Source of the DNA: Eustoma russellianum
Taxonomy: Eukaryota > Streptophyta > Magnoliopsida > Gentianales > Gentianaceae
Length of the DNA stretch: 64,000 nt
Reading direction: 5' to 3'
NCBI GenBank assembly: GCA_036186865.1
Contig: AP025047.1
Location: 21,840,329-21,904,328 of the forward strand
Shown: in pieces, positions 52,288-63,675 of the stretch
Position numbering within the stretch: position 1 is the first letter of the stretch
How the letters are laid out: every line of letters starts with the position of its first letter
Translations under genes and position numbers: made by a program
Notes under the pieces: generated by a model
The model's input: only the letters and a program-made list of their open reading frames with translations
Told to the model about the DNA's origin: nothing
Database searches by the model: none

Positions 52288-55200
52288 CCCCCCCTCAAGC
52301 TTAGCTTGGCATAGAGGTTATGTACTCCAAATGAGTCCACAATACGCATCATTCGATTAGAATCTAAGGCTTTCGTAAATAAATCCGCTAGCTGCAGCTC
52401 CGTGCGTATAGGCATCAACTTGATTGTCCCGTCCTGCACCTTATCCCTCACTACATGACAATCAATTTCGATGTGCTTCGTTCTCTCGTGAAATACAGGA
52501 TTTTCCGCAATGTAGATAGCACTCTTGCAGTCACAAAACACCTCTACTGGTTTCTGTTCTTTCAATCCCAAATCACTCATCAAGTACAAGAGCCACTGAA
52601 CCTCACAAACTACCAACGCCATAGCTCTATATTCTGCTTCAGCCGAAGACCTGGAAACCGTGGTTTGCTTTTTGGCCTTCCATGAAATTAACGCATTCCC
52701 GAAAAATACGCAATACCCCGTTACAGACCTTCTGGTTTCATGGCATCCTCCCCAATCTGCATCAACAAATGCCTTTAGCTTCAAGCTTCCCGTCCTAGGA
52801 AAGATCAGACCCTGTCCTATCGTTCCTTTTATGTACCTCAGAAGTCTGTGCGTTGCTTTAAGATGATTCTCAGTGGGGCAATCAAGGAACTGACTCAATT
52901 GCTGGACTGGAAATGCAATATCCGGTCTTGTAATAGTCAAGTATATCAACTTGCCTACTAGCCTCCTATAATGTGTTACATCCAATAGTGCTGGAGAATC
53001 ATCATGGGTCAGGCTGAGATTAGTCTGCATAGGACTTTTAGCTGGCTTAGCGTGCAAAAAACCAAACTGATCCAGAAGCTCCAACGTATACTTTCTCTGG
53101 TTAATATGTATCCCCCCTTCAGCCTGAGCTACTTCAATGCCCAAAAAGAACTTAAGACTGTCAAGATCCTTTATTTGAAAGGCAGAATGTAAAGAATCTT
53201 TTATGGCAGCTATAGCACTCTGATCATTACAAGCCACAATTATATCATCAACGTAAACTAAAAGCAACAAGAAGGAACCTCCAACACTTTTGGTAAACAG
53301 AGTATAATCACACTTCGATTGCTGAAAGCCTAAAGATAGAAGAAACTTGGTAAGTGTGGCATTCCATTCCCTACTCGCTTGCTTCAATCCATATAACGAT
53401 TTACGCAGTTTACACACCAAATTAGAGCCAGACACCACTAAACCTGGGGGAGGAATCATATAGATGTCCTCATGTAGATCACCATGAAGGAACGCATTGT
53501 TCACGTCTAATTGATGGAGATGCCACTTAAATCTGGCAGCTAGTGCCAAAACTGTCCTAACAGTGGTCATCTTTGCAACTGGGGAAAAGGTATCCTGGTA
53601 GTCAATGCCATACTGTTGAGTATAACCCTTGGCTACTAACCTTGCCTTATGCCTTTCCACTGATCCATCTGCTTTAAGCTTAACTTTATATACCCACCTA
53701 CATCCAATGGCTTGCTGATTAGGGGGCAGAGGTACAATGCTCCAAGTATTATTAGCTTCTAGTGCAGCCAACTCAGTGGCCATAGCCTTCTGCCAGACAG
53801 GCAGTCTAGCAGCTTCTGTATAAGAGTTAGGCTCAACATGTACACTAAGATTCAACACATATGCTTTGTACTGTGGAGCTAATGATGCATAAGAGATGAC
53901 TTTGTACAAAGAATGAGGTGAAGTGGAAGAGCAACCAGAAGGAGAAGTGATGGAGTTACAGTGATAATCTTGCAAATAGGTAGGTGCTTTCCTAACTCTG
54001 TGAGGTCTGACGTGAGAGGGAAGCTCAGATAGCGGAGGCAAGTCTATAATGATGTTTCCTTCATGCACTGATGTATCTGTAATATCACATATATTGGAAG
54101 TCTGATTGGGTGAGACGTTGGTTTCCTCAGCGTTAGAAGAAGTTACAGAAGTAGGAGAAGCCGAAGAAGCTGAACGTTGCTGAGGAGAAAAATGATGGTC
54201 AGACAAGGCACAAGGCTCAGAGAGATTGAAGTCAGAAAAGTTTGGACAAAGTGCTGTAGGAGTGACAAAGGTGGTCTGAGCAGGATCACATGAAGCAGTT
54301 GGCAGAGTGGGAGAATGATTGAAAGAAACAGAAGAATCTGAGGACCGAGATGAATCTAAGGACTCGAATGGGAATATTGTTTCCTGAAAAGTGACATCTC
54401 TTGACACATAGACTTCTTTTGTATCAAGAGCCTGAAGAATATACCCTTTTGTAGTATGGGAGAAACCCAAGAAAACACTCCTTTTGGCCCTTGCTTCAAA
54501 TTTTTCCTTATGAGCCTTAGTCACAGTGCCATAGGCTAGGCAACCAAATACTCTCAAGTAGGTGTAGACAGGTGGTTTTTGATACAGGGATTCATATGGT
54601 GTCTTTTGATGTAGAACAGGTGTGGGAGTGATGTTAATGAGATACACTGCATGCTGAATACAAAAACCCCAATAAGGGGATGGAACAGAAGATTGAAATT
54701 TGAGTGCCCTGGCTACAGACAATATATGCTGGTGTTTCCTTTCTACCACCCCATTTTGCTGTGGAGTGTTTACACAACTGGTATGATGCAACACACCATG
54801 AGAAGCATAGAACTGTTTCATATCAAATTCTAATCCGTTATCTGTTCTAACAACTTTGATCTTGACACCAAACTGGACAGACACATAGTGATAAAAACTT
54901 TCAACAATAGACCTTGTCTCAGATTTATTGGACATCAAATATACCCAACAATAACGACTATAGTCATCCACAATTGTGAGAAAATATCTTTGGTTATACA
55001 TGGTAGGATATCTGTAAGGTCCCCAGATATCCATATGAACAAGTGCAAAGGGACTCAAAGAAGCTGAAACTGAAATAGGAAAAGGATTTCTCTTTTGTTT
55101 GGCAATTGGACAGATATTACATTGTATTACAAAATCTGAGACACAAATAGAAGGGTCAATCTTCTGGATTTCTTTTATTCTGGGAGTTGACATGTGACCT

Positions 55201-55790
55201 AATCTTGAATGCCAAAGTAGAGTATCTGAGGAAGAGATATCATGAGTCATGGACATAAGCTGATGAGAAGCAATTGCTTTAGCTGCTGATTTAGGCATGC
55301 CAGGGACATAGTATAAACCTTGATCTACCTCAGCTGAACCAATCATCATCTTGGTTCTGAGGTCCTGAATCAAGCACAGATTGGATTCAAAAGTAACTTT
55401 AACTTGTCCAGACTGAGTAAGTTTGCTCAAGGAAATAAGATTAAAAGCAAAAGCAGGTACATGGAACACATCAGTAAGAGTAAGAAATTGATTCACCCTT
55501 ACTGTCCCTATATGTGTGACCTTAGCAAGTGATTTATCTGGAAGCTTTACATGAATTGAATTAACAGGTAAGTAAGACTCAAACAGATGAAGATTGGAAC
55601 AGACATGATCACTAGCCCCAGAGTCCAAGACCCATATGTTTGAATGATGGTGCAATGTCTTACCTGAATTCTTACCAGAAGTTGTAGCCTGCTGTGCTGA
55701 CATTACGGCATGACCTGTATCTCCAACGCTAGGCACCATTCCAGTAACGCCGCTGGTGCCTTCCTGACGTTCCTGCAACATTTTCATCAA
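52224..55790 (-). CDS. Element B pol polyprotein (1188 aa)
   Basis: Protease DSGAS at residues 56-60. Integrase zinc finger HSRLGHMS..CNICP (194-227) and catalytic D254 (HMDIWGPY), D317 (RTDNGLEF) and E350 (PQQNGVVERKH). RT from about 698 with YVDD at 846-849. RNase H with D1010/D1012 (VDADWGG), E1053 (SSAEAEYRA), D1087 (CDCKSA) and HERTKHIEIDCHVVRD. The first in-frame ATG is the second codon; upstream, the frame overlaps the gag end by about 45 nt in another frame, so pol needs a frame change or its own initiation. The stop is inside the 3' LTR. No lesion is seen. Confidence 0.92.
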   Translation of the reverse strand: MMKMLQERQEGTSGVTGMVPSVGDTGHAVMSAQQATTSGKNSGKTLHHHSNIWVLDSGASDHVCSNLHLFESYLPVNSIHVKLPDKSLAKVTHIGTVRVNQFLTLTDVFHVPAFAFNLISLSKLTQSGQVKVTFESNLCLIQDLRTKMMIGSAEVDQGLYYVPGMPKSAAKAIASHQLMSMTHDISSSDTLLWHSRLGHMSTPRIKEIQKIDPSICVSDFVIQCNICPIAKQKRNPFPISVSASLSPFALVHMDIWGPYRYPTMYNQRYFLTIVDDYSRYCWVYLMSNKSETRSIVESFYHYVSVQFGVKIKVVRTDNGLEFDMKQFYASHGVLHHTSCVNTPQQNGVVERKHQHILSVARALKFQSSVPSPYWGFCIQHAVYLINITPTPVLHQKTPYESLYQKPPVYTYLRVFGCLAYGTVTKAHKEKFEARAKRSVFLGFSHTTKGYILQALDTKEVYVSRDVTFQETIFPFESLDSSRSSDSSVSFNHSPTLPTASCDPAQTTFVTPTALCPNFSDFNLSEPCALSDHHFSPQQRSASSASPTSVTSSNAEETNVSPNQTSNICDITDTSVHEGNIIIDLPPLSELPSHVRPHRVRKAPTYLQDYHCNSITSPSGCSSTSPHSLYKVISYASLAPQYKAYVLNLSVHVEPNSYTEAARLPVWQKAMATELAALEANNTWSIVPLPPNQQAIGCRWVYKVKLKADGSVERHKARLVAKGYTQQYGIDYQDTFSPVAKMTTVRTVLALAARFKWHLHQLDVNNAFLHGDLHEDIYMIPPPGLVVSGSNLVCKLRKSLYGLKQASREWNATLTKFLLSLGFQQSKCDYTLFTKSVGGSFLLLLVYVDDIIVACNDQSAIAAIKDSLHSAFQIKDLDSLKFFLGIEVAQAEGGIHINQRKYTLELLDQFGFLHAKPAKSPMQTNLSLTHDDSPALLDVTHYRRLVGKLIYLTITRPDIAFPVQQLSQFLDCPTENHLKATHRLLRYIKGTIGQGLIFPRTGSLKLKAFVDADWGGCHETRRSVTGYCVFFGNALISWKAKKQTTVSRSSAEAEYRAMALVVCEVQWLLYLMSDLGLKEQKPVEVFCDCKSAIYIAENPVFHERTKHIEIDCHVVRDKVQDGTIKLMPIRTELQLADLFTKALDSNRMMRIVDSFGVHNLYAKLSLRGGDKVDAEVEGDDQQCKLLVAR
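52288..52294 (-). other. Polypurine tract of element B
   Basis: Seven G on the minus strand directly adjacent to the 3' LTR, within the codons RGG near the end of pol. Confidence 0.8.
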
Positions 55791-56896
55791 CTGAACATAT
55801 TGGTCCTGGTCAGACTTGGTGTTGGCATGGAACCCGCCATGTCACAGCTCTGACCTCTTTCTCCATGACTCACCACTTCACCACAGTGTGCCATGTTTGC
55901 ATCACCCGTCACCATATTTACTTGTCCCTTGGGTTTAAATCCTGGAGGATACCCATGTTTTTTGTAACACTTATCTACTGTGTGTCCTATCATACCACAA
56001 AAACTACATGTAGGGGCCTTAGAGTTATAATGCTTTCCTCCACCTCTTCTGGCACCTCTGCCAGCCGACCTTTGCCATGACGAGCCAGCAGTGTTATTTG
56101 TTGATCTAGAGGCATCATTCACATTCAAAACTACTGAAGGATTATTACTAAACTGTCCTTGATTACTAGAATACACAGTCTTCCTTTCAAGCTTCACTGC
56201 CATAGCGAATGCAGTTTTTAAATCCGGCAAAGGACTGGTCAAGAGTATCTGCGATTTAACAGCCTCGAACTCCTCATTCAATCCTTTCAAAAACTTTATT
56301 ACACAATCATTTTCAACAAACTTGTTAATATGCACGTTCAGATTACATGTACACTTATGACATGTGCACGAAGGGACGGACCTTAACACTTGCAATTCTT
56401 CCCAAACACCTTTCAATTTCGTATAATACTCAGTCACACTGTGATTGTTCTGTTTAATAGCATAAAATTCCTCTTGCAAATCAGACATTCTAAAGGAATC
56501 AGCATTTCCGTATCTAAATTTCAGATCATTCCAGATTTCTACTGCAGAATCTAGCCAAATAACACTTTGAGCAATGCTAGAAATTAAGGAATTCACTAAC
56601 CACGAAGCCACCATGTTGTTGGCTTTAATCCAAGCATTGTACCTCCTTGATTTCTCCTCTGGCTTCTCAATCGTGCCGTCTACGAACACTATCTTATTCT
56701 TCGATTCCAAAGCTCTTCTCATTGATCTACTCCAGCTATGATAGTTATTCCCATCAAGTAATGGCTGCACCAACACCATTGAGGGATTGTCACTCGGATG
56801 GATGAAATAGGGATCATCCATAGGATCCGAAGCAACATTATACGAAGGACCAGCACTAGGACTGCTGTTTGATGTCATGAACGTACCAAAATTCAT
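55787..56896 (-). CDS. Element B gag (369 aa)
   Basis: The copia gag head PYFIHPSDNPSMVLVQPLLDGNNYHSWSRSM is followed by the SWLVNSLISSIAQSV and YYTKLKGVWEELQ helical region. The CCHC knuckle CSFCGMIGHTVDKC lies near residue 297. The ATG at 56896 is only a few bases after the primer site; a second Met lies six codons on (MTSNSSPS). The stop TGA at 55787-55789 overlaps the first pol ATG. Confidence 0.9.
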   Translation of the reverse strand: MNFGTFMTSNSSPSAGPSYNVASDPMDDPYFIHPSDNPSMVLVQPLLDGNNYHSWSRSMRRALESKNKIVFVDGTIEKPEEKSRRYNAWIKANNMVASWLVNSLISSIAQSVIWLDSAVEIWNDLKFRYGNADSFRMSDLQEEFYAIKQNNHSVTEYYTKLKGVWEELQVLRSVPSCTCHKCTCNLNVHINKFVENDCVIKFLKGLNEEFEAVKSQILLTSPLPDLKTAFAMAVKLERKTVYSSNQGQFSNNPSVVLNVNDASRSTNNTAGSSWQRSAGRGARRGGGKHYNSKAPTCSFCGMIGHTVDKCYKKHGYPPGFKPKGQVNMVTGDANMAHCGEVVSHGERGQSCDMAGSMPTPSLTRTNMFS

Positions 56897-56903
56897 GAAA
56901 AGC

Positions 56904-56915
56904 GCTCTGATACCA
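56904..56915 (-). other. Primer-binding site of element B
   Basis: GCTCTGATACCA on the plus strand, TGGTATCAGAGC on the minus strand, complementary to initiator tRNA-Met and abutting the 5' LTR without a spacer. Confidence 0.92.
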
Positions 56916-57478
56916 TGTAAAATTTTCTAAACTACTGGATGTGATTCACCGGAGCTAGGTGAATTCAAAACAATCAGCAACAAACAAGAAACAATTGGAA
57001 AATGCAACTAAGCATCGAACCAAAAGAGAATCGAAGCCAGAGGAAAAGAGAGAAAACTGCGAATTAGAAGCTAGAGAATTTCAGATGAATCAAAAGATGG
57101 ATAACTGCTCAACTAACTGCCTTGGTACCGTTTACATCGCTTTAAAGGAATGAAGAAGAAGAAAGCTCCAGAAAAGACAAAAATACCCTTCTACTAAAAC
57201 TGTTTATAGTTATTAATCCAAGGACAAAATCGTCATTTCAATCATTTAAACTCTTCCTGCGTCAAGCTCCTTCCCTCTTCTGCTGAGCTCTCTCAACTGC
57301 TTCACTTGCAGTACCTCCAGTCAACCTCCATTCACCGTGCCTGCGTCCACAACACGGCTCTCTTTCAACTGCAATCAACAATTAACATCTTTAATCTTGC
57401 ACTGCAACTGCCCTTCACCTGGCCACAAGCAGTTTGCACTGCTGATCATCACCTTCGACCTCAGCATCAACTTTGTCA
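56916..57478 (-). repeat. 5' LTR of element B
   Basis: 563 bp, equal in length to the 3' LTR. The four differences are all transitions (for example CCGAAAG against CCAAAAG, and TTTACAG against TTTATAG). Confidence 0.95.
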
Positions 57479-58069
57479 AGTTGCCCCGGTCCGCTTGGCC
57501 AAAGGGTTGCTGCTAGCATGAATAACGAGTCATTTGTATTGCCATCTAAGATGTCCATGCTGCAAGCATTCTTTCAAAAAATACCAGGAGTCTATACCAC
57601 CGACTTTCCTGATCAACCGTACGTGAGGTTCGACTACACAGATCCTAGCAATATTTTAAACCCTGCATTAGTGATGACCACAAAGTCAACAAAGATAAAG
57701 TCTCTTAAGTTTAATTCAACCGTTCAGATAGTCTTGCAAGACACATCTTTGGTAACCGTGGATAATCATCCAATGCACTTGCATGGTTTCAACTTCTATG
57801 TCATGGCACAAGGTTTTGGAAACTTCAACCCTGCAACTGACACAAGGAAGTTTAATTTTTTCAATCCACAACAACGGACCTCAATTGGAGTCCCAACGGG
57901 AGGATGGGCTGTAATCCGTTTTCGGGCAGATAATCCAGGATTATGGTTCTTTCACTGTCACTTGGATCCACATTTGCATACGGGTTTGGCTACTGCTTTT
58001 GCAGTTGGCAACGGCCCAACTCCATCGACTACACTGCCCGCGCCACCTTTAGACTACCCTGAGTGTTAG

Positions 58070-58832
58070 AAGTTAGAACATGGTATGAGAGGCCAACTCT
58101 CCATTTCAAATTCTGTTTTTTCACAAATGGTGATTTGTCTACTTAAAAGAACTGTAGCGTGTCTTTTTTTTTTTTTAACATTCATCTTGGCCAATTAAAT
58201 ACAATGTATACATGTAATCATCGTAAGGAAATAAAATATGAGGCTCATTTCTATGGATCTCATTGTAAGGTGATTGATTAACCTACCGAACTTCTATTCA
58301 CTGCAGTCGGGATGAGTTTTGACGATCTTTAGCTGACAATTTTTCAGTCTATCAGAAGAAGCTCATGAATATTGCCCTTTTTGTTTTCATTTTACGCGTG
58401 GATTAACTTTGTAATGGATTCTTCATGCCTAGAAAATGCATGTTCTCTCGTACCAAATAACCACCTACTCTTCTAACCACAAATAACAGTTAGACGGTGG
58501 AATCGAGGCTGTTCTCAAGGTAAAACAGAAGTAATTATGGAATTAAAGTAGGCCGAGATCACAGAATTTAATTGCAAATTAACAAATTATGAATTTAGCT
58601 AAATTAATAAATTTAAAGAAACGAAATACTTAAAGCCACATCTTCCAGTTCAATAGCTCAATTCTTGAGATTTAGATATTTGATGATTAAAAAAAACTCA
58701 AGTTTTAGTTACGCAACCGGTCTTATAATAAGATTTGATGGCATCTACTTAATATGCTAAGGATAACCAGTAATAGCAAGATCTCTATTTGTAGTTGCAT
58801 TGAATTGGGGTTCTACGCCTTAACTAGATCAC
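58070..58832 (+). other. Laccase 3' flank (copy 3)
   Basis: Laccase 3' UTR and downstream DNA with no gene. Homologous to the flanks of LAC1 and LAC2. It ends with the intact target GATCAC (58827-58832). Confidence 0.8.
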
Positions 58833-60329
58833 TGTTAGGTCCCTCAGAACACACTAAAAGGGGGGGTTGAATAGTGTGTTCACCAAGTATGGATATTTTC
58901 TTGATATTTTTCGTTTTAGAGTGCAACCAATACTTGGATGTGTTCTTTAGGAAGAATAAAGACTTGCAAGAAAGCAAAGAACACAAAGATGTATAGAGGT
59001 TCAAGTCAAATGACTCTACTCCTCTACCTTCTTGATTTTTCACAAGAAGGATTTTGAAAAGGGGATTGTTATTTCTATGGGAGAAAACAACAATCAAAAG
59101 CAAAATCCAACAAGATGGAAAAACTAGGCAACACGCCTAGACCACAACCGAGAATTCTAACCCTTTGAAGTCTAGCCTCCAAAGATCTTCATTGCCCTCA
59201 AAGAAATCTTGTAGGGAGAATAGTGCATCACAACACTATCAACTAATCCTTCAAAGTCTAGAAAACTCAAACAAGAAGCACCCTTGCTCCTTGACCAACA
59301 ATCTACACAGCCTCTCACAATCTTTACTCACCAAGAAGAAGACTCTTCTTCTTCTTACAATAATCACTCTCAACAGTAAAGTAAAAATGTACAAAGTTTA
59401 CAACTATCTTGAGAGCTTGAGCTTTGAGAGAAAACTTGAGAGCATAAATGTTAGAAAGTTGTTGAAGAAGAGAAGAAAACCCTTCTTTTATCACTCTTGA
59501 AATTTCTTCCCGTTTGAAACCCTCTGCAGAGCCAATAATGGGTTTTGGCATCTTGTGATGGTATATCTTCATCATTTGAGATCTCCCCTTGGCATGTAGC
59601 AACACTTTTGGAGAGATTTCAAAAAGAAAGCCGAGAAGGGAAACCTAGCATCTTCAGGTTTGAGGGAGGACCTGTGAAAATAGCACTAAAAGTGGAGGGT
59701 ACAAAGAGTCAACTGATGTTAGAAAGTGAAGCAAAAGACCTTTGTAACGTTGGTCACATGAAGCGCCTAATGTGTTTAATGAACAGGCGTTTGAAGTGAC
59801 ATGGAGCGCTTAATGTAAAAATGAGCAGGCGTTCGAAGTCACATAAAACGCCTTATGTGGGCAGCTGAAGGTGTTCGAAGTCACATGAAGCGCCTAATGT
59901 CAGTCTTCATACTTGTTCGAACTAATTCTAACATTTCTCAGAAAATACTTGGTGTACGTGCCCATTTTTGGGGGAAAAGTATTTTTGACTAGGTAGTACA
60001 CATGAAACGCCTAATGTAGGCATTCAAAGTGTACTGCCTTTTTTCCAGAACACATGAAGCGCCTAATGTAGGCGTTCGAAGTGTTCGGGCTTCCATACAC
60101 TTCACATGAAGGGCCTAATATAGGCGTTCGAAGTGTACGCACATCCAGACACTTCACATGAAGCACCTAATGTAGCCGTTCGAAGTGTACTGGATTCCAT
60201 CAAGGCACATGAAGCGCCTAATGTAAGCTTTCGAAGTATACTGACTTCCAACACACTACATGAAGCGCCTAATCCACCGTTCGGAGTGCCAATTTGTGTA
60301 AATCATCAAAAATTTAACATATTCTAACA
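58833..60329 (-). repeat. 3' LTR of element C3, full length (1497 bp)
   Basis: TGTTAGGTCC..TTCTAACA with 6-bp terminal inverted repeat TGTTAG/CTAACA. The best reference LTR of family C in the window: U5 hairpin near 58850-58880 and the repeat array at about 59755-60290. Confidence 0.92.
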
Positions 60330-60605
60330 TTCTCCCTTTTTTTGATGATTTCACAAAATGCGTAGCTTTTTAAAGTTAGCTCCTCCTTAACTTATGCTCC
60401 CCCTCACAAAATGCAATGTTTACTCTTCGAGTAGAGAAACATGTAATTCAACAATAGTGATACAAATGTCATACTCATAAACTTAAATTGAAACAATCAA
60501 GAGAAGGAGTTAAAAGGATTTCAAATGAACCTAGAAAGAGATGATAAGTTGTTAGTTATCAAAAGAGATAACACTTTTGCAATCCACCAGAAAATCTAAA
60601 AAATT

Positions 60606-61738
60606 CTACAATCCACTACTGGTGCCAGCACCACTTCCACCAGGAGGAAAATCCCCGAAACCAAAACCACTTGTTGCAAACTCTGCAAAACCACCCATTC
60701 GCTGACCACTTCCGCCAGCTTGTCTGCTTCCACCAACACCAGCAACACCAGCCTCTGCATCTCCAGCAGCAGCATTTCCAGCATGTTCTCCTCCTAAATC
60801 ATCAAAATCAGGAGGAATGTAGGCCCATGGAAATTCACGGAGAATTGATTCTTTGAGAACTCTAAAACGATATTCATGTCGCGCATCTCTGAGTTGAAGT
60901 TGCTGAACAGATTGTTCCAAAGACAGAATTTGTGCATGCAGCTGTGCATCAGTACTTGAACCTTCACCTTCTTGAGGCCCTTCATCCACCTCATCAGCAA
61001 TATCAGGCAGGGTAGTGGCTTTGCGTTTTTGAGAGTCGATGGCTTGAGCAATGTTATAATTGTCATAGAAATCCGTCTTAGCAACCGTGGTCAGTTCATC
61101 ATCAGAAATGACAATACCTTTTGATTTTAGCAGAATGGTAATAATATGGGCAAAAGATAAAGCCTTGGAACCTTTCCGAAGAGCATCAAATATGACTTCT
61201 ACCATAATCCAAGCAAAATTGAGCTGAGTCTCATGTTTGATTCGGTAAGTGACGTAGAAATCCATGTTGCTTGGATTTCTGGTCGACTTACCATTGACAC
61301 AATAAGTGACAACGGCCAACAAGATGCGGTCCATAAAAGACATATTCTGAGTCTTTCGTGAAGGAAAGAATCCCAGATCAAATTTAACATCTTGTTCACG
61401 AATTCTGTATTTACTGCTCCAGTCAAATACGAAAAAGTCACTCAGCCCTTCGTTTCTTATTCTGAGGACATCACAGATTTCGGGAATAGAAAAAGTAAGA
61501 GGCGTACCATAAACGACAGTATTCAGAGAAAAAGATTGAGATGCAGACTGTGGAGTAACCCACAAATTTGCATAGAGCATCCTGATGTGTTCGCAGCAAA
61601 ATTTCTGCATATCAATTCTGGACCAGAGAGAGGTCCATCCTTGATGCTCTAGCAAGGAGATAAGCTGGTCCGCATTGCGAGTCTCAGACAAATCACTGAG
61701 TCTAAGCAGTTTAAGTGGAATGATAAGCCGGTTGTTTG
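60606..61738 (-). pseudogene. C3 aORF, N-terminally truncated
   Basis: The frame is open from the deletion junction at 61738 to the stop 60606-60608, about 377 residues, with no internal stop. The core blocks LYANLW, CVNGKS, DFYVTYRI and KALSFAHII, the coiled coil and the Gly/Ala-rich tail are kept. The basic head and the promoter are lost. Confidence 0.82.
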
Positions 61739-62666
61739 TAACTATCTTGAGAGCTTGAGTTTTGAGAGAAAACTTGAGAGCATGAATGGTAGAAAGTTGT
61801 TGGAAAAGAGAAGAAAACGCTTCTTTTATCGCTCATGAAATTTCTTCCCGTTTGAAACCCTCTGCAGAGCCAATAATGGGCTTTGGCATCTTGTGATGGT
61901 ATATCTTCATCATTTGAGATCTCCCCTTGGCATCTAGCAACACTTTTGGAGAGATTTCAAAAAGAAAGCCAAGAAGGAAAACCTGGCATCTTCAGGTTTG
62001 AGGGAGGACCTGTGAAAATAGCACTAAAAGGGGAAGGTACAAAGAGTCAACTGATGTTAGAAAGTGAAGCAAAAGACCTTTGTAACGTTGGTCGCATGAA
62101 GCGCCTAATGCGTTTAATGAACAGGAGTTCGAAGTGACATGGAGCGCTTAATGTGAAAATGAACAGGCGTTCGAAGTCACATAAAGCGCCTTATGTGGGC
62201 AGCTGAAGGCGTTCGAAGTCATATGAAGCGCCTAATGTCAGCCTTCATGCTTGTTCGAACTAATTCTGACATTTCTCTGAAAATACTTGGTGTACGTGCC
62301 CATTTTGGGGCGAAAAGTACTTTTGACTTGGTAGTACACATGAAGCGCCTAATGTAGGCGTTCAAAGTGTACTGCCTTTTTGCCAGAACACATGAAGCGC
62401 CTAAGTAGGCGTTCAAAATGTTCGGGCTTCCATACACTTCACATGAAGCGCCTAATGTAGGCGTTCGAAGTGTATGCACATCAAGACACTTCACATGAAG
62501 CGCCTAATATAGGCGTTCGAAGTGTACTTGATTCCACCAAGGCATATGAAGCGTCTAATATAAGCATTCGAAGTATACTGACTTCCAACACACTACATGA
62601 AGCGCCTAATCCACCGTTCGAGGTGCCAATTTGTGCAAGTCATCAAAACTTTGACATATTCTAACA
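61739..62666 (-). repeat. 5' LTR of element C3, inner part only
   Basis: It starts in mid-LTR (ACTATCTTGAGAGCTTGAG) and continues through the repeat array to TTCTAACA. The R/U5 part and PBS side are deleted. Confidence 0.88.
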
Positions 62667-63675
62667 GATCACATGCTACATGACGGTTTACTAATAAGTT
62701 AACGTTGATTACTCTTATGAACTGAACTTCAATTTATAAATGTACAAGTTAGTTATTAAATAGTATCATTAAATGATTATTTGCCTGTGTCTTGACCATT
62801 TAACAGCAGTGTCCCAATCAATTAAAAGCAGTAGACTTTAGGACAGCTCCTGCAGTATGGTACCTAGTTTAAAGCACATCATCTGGGTCTCAATTAGAGA
62901 ACACAATCTCAGATTAAAAGTATGAAAATAGGATAAAGATGTAGAATTATATGAGGTTATATGTGAAGACCCAAACAAATAATTTCAATTACAAGGGTTT
63001 TTTCGCCATTTTTCAGCTTAAGCTTTATGTGATTGTATAAAAGGCAAAGAAAAGAGGAAAAATGGCCATTTCATAAATTACGATAATACTCTTATATTGA
63101 GTTTCCCATTCGAAAATAAATTACAATAATATTTTTATAGTCAAACAACCATCAAAGTCAACCAAGTCAATCATCCATTCAATATCCAACAAAAAACAAA
63201 CAAAATCAAAATACAATTATGCAAAGTTACCAAATCGATGAACAAAAAGTCAAAATCATGCTTTCGATTTCAAAGTTTCATTTTCAATTTTCGATTTCCA
63301 AATCGTAATCCAAATCCAAATCTGGTTCCAAACCTCTAAATCCGATTCCAAATCGGTACTAAGTCTAAATTTCCAAAACCAATTTCAATGCAATGGCTAT
63401 AACGGTTTCTTTACAAGTGACTTATACCATCAGACTCACGAATTGATCACCCCAAAAGTCCAATATGCCCAGACACCCTATCCTAGATAGGTCATTATGC
63501 CTATGGTGGTATAATATGTCCGTGCACCCTATCCAAGACAGGTAATTACGTAAGGACGCCCCGTTTGTTTGATATCAATCCAAATATACTCCAATTTTTC
63601 AAAATATCAACTCATCACAATTTCAAATATCCAAACACAGATATGTTTAAAATACCAAATGACTCATAACTCCCA
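62667..63675. repeat. Second copy of the C-site flank
   Basis: Starts with GATCAC and matches 41900-42907 with only a few differences. No gene is seen. Confidence 0.88.

Larger units (their letters stand above)
51725..57478 (-). mobile_element. Copia retrotransposon B, complete, in a laccase exon
   Basis: 563-bp LTRs at 51725-52287 and 56916-57478 differ by four transitions. On the minus strand: 5' LTR, PBS (56915-56904), gag, pol, poly-G tract and 3' LTR. All enzymatic motifs are present and no stop interrupts gag or pol, so this is the best-preserved element here. It is related to A (the same gag head and knuckle, and the same pol ending inside the LTR) but is clearly a different family by sequence. 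Confidence 0.95.
50176..58069 (+). pseudogene. Laccase copy 3 (LAC3), interrupted by element B
   Basis: Exons: 50176-50265, 50376-50527, 50600-50844, 50949-51077, and a last exon 51220-51724 plus 57484-58069. Exons 2-4 are 152, 245 and 129 bp, the usual plant laccase sizes as I recall them. Without element B the frame is open for 568 residues, with a signal peptide (residues 1-23, LLLIYALALVLSSFASA) and all copper motifs: HWHG (80-83), HAH (125-127), HPMHLH (469-474) and HCH-x3-H (531-537) with Leu as the expected axial residue. Plant laccases are secreted multicopper oxidases that oxidise phenols such as monolignols. With B inserted the sense frame stops 13 residues into the LTR (51767), giving a ~387-residue protein lacking two copper motifs. 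Confidence 0.92.
58833..62666 (-). mobile_element. SIRE-like element C3, internally deleted
   Basis: A complete 3' LTR (58833-60329), purine tracts, and an aORF cut at its N-terminal part (61738) are joined directly to the inner part of the 5' LTR (61739-62666). Gag, pol, PBS and the aORF promoter are gone. GATCAC lies on both outer sides. The junction shares a few bases (TTTGTA / TTTACAA) between the two sides. Confidence 0.92.
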
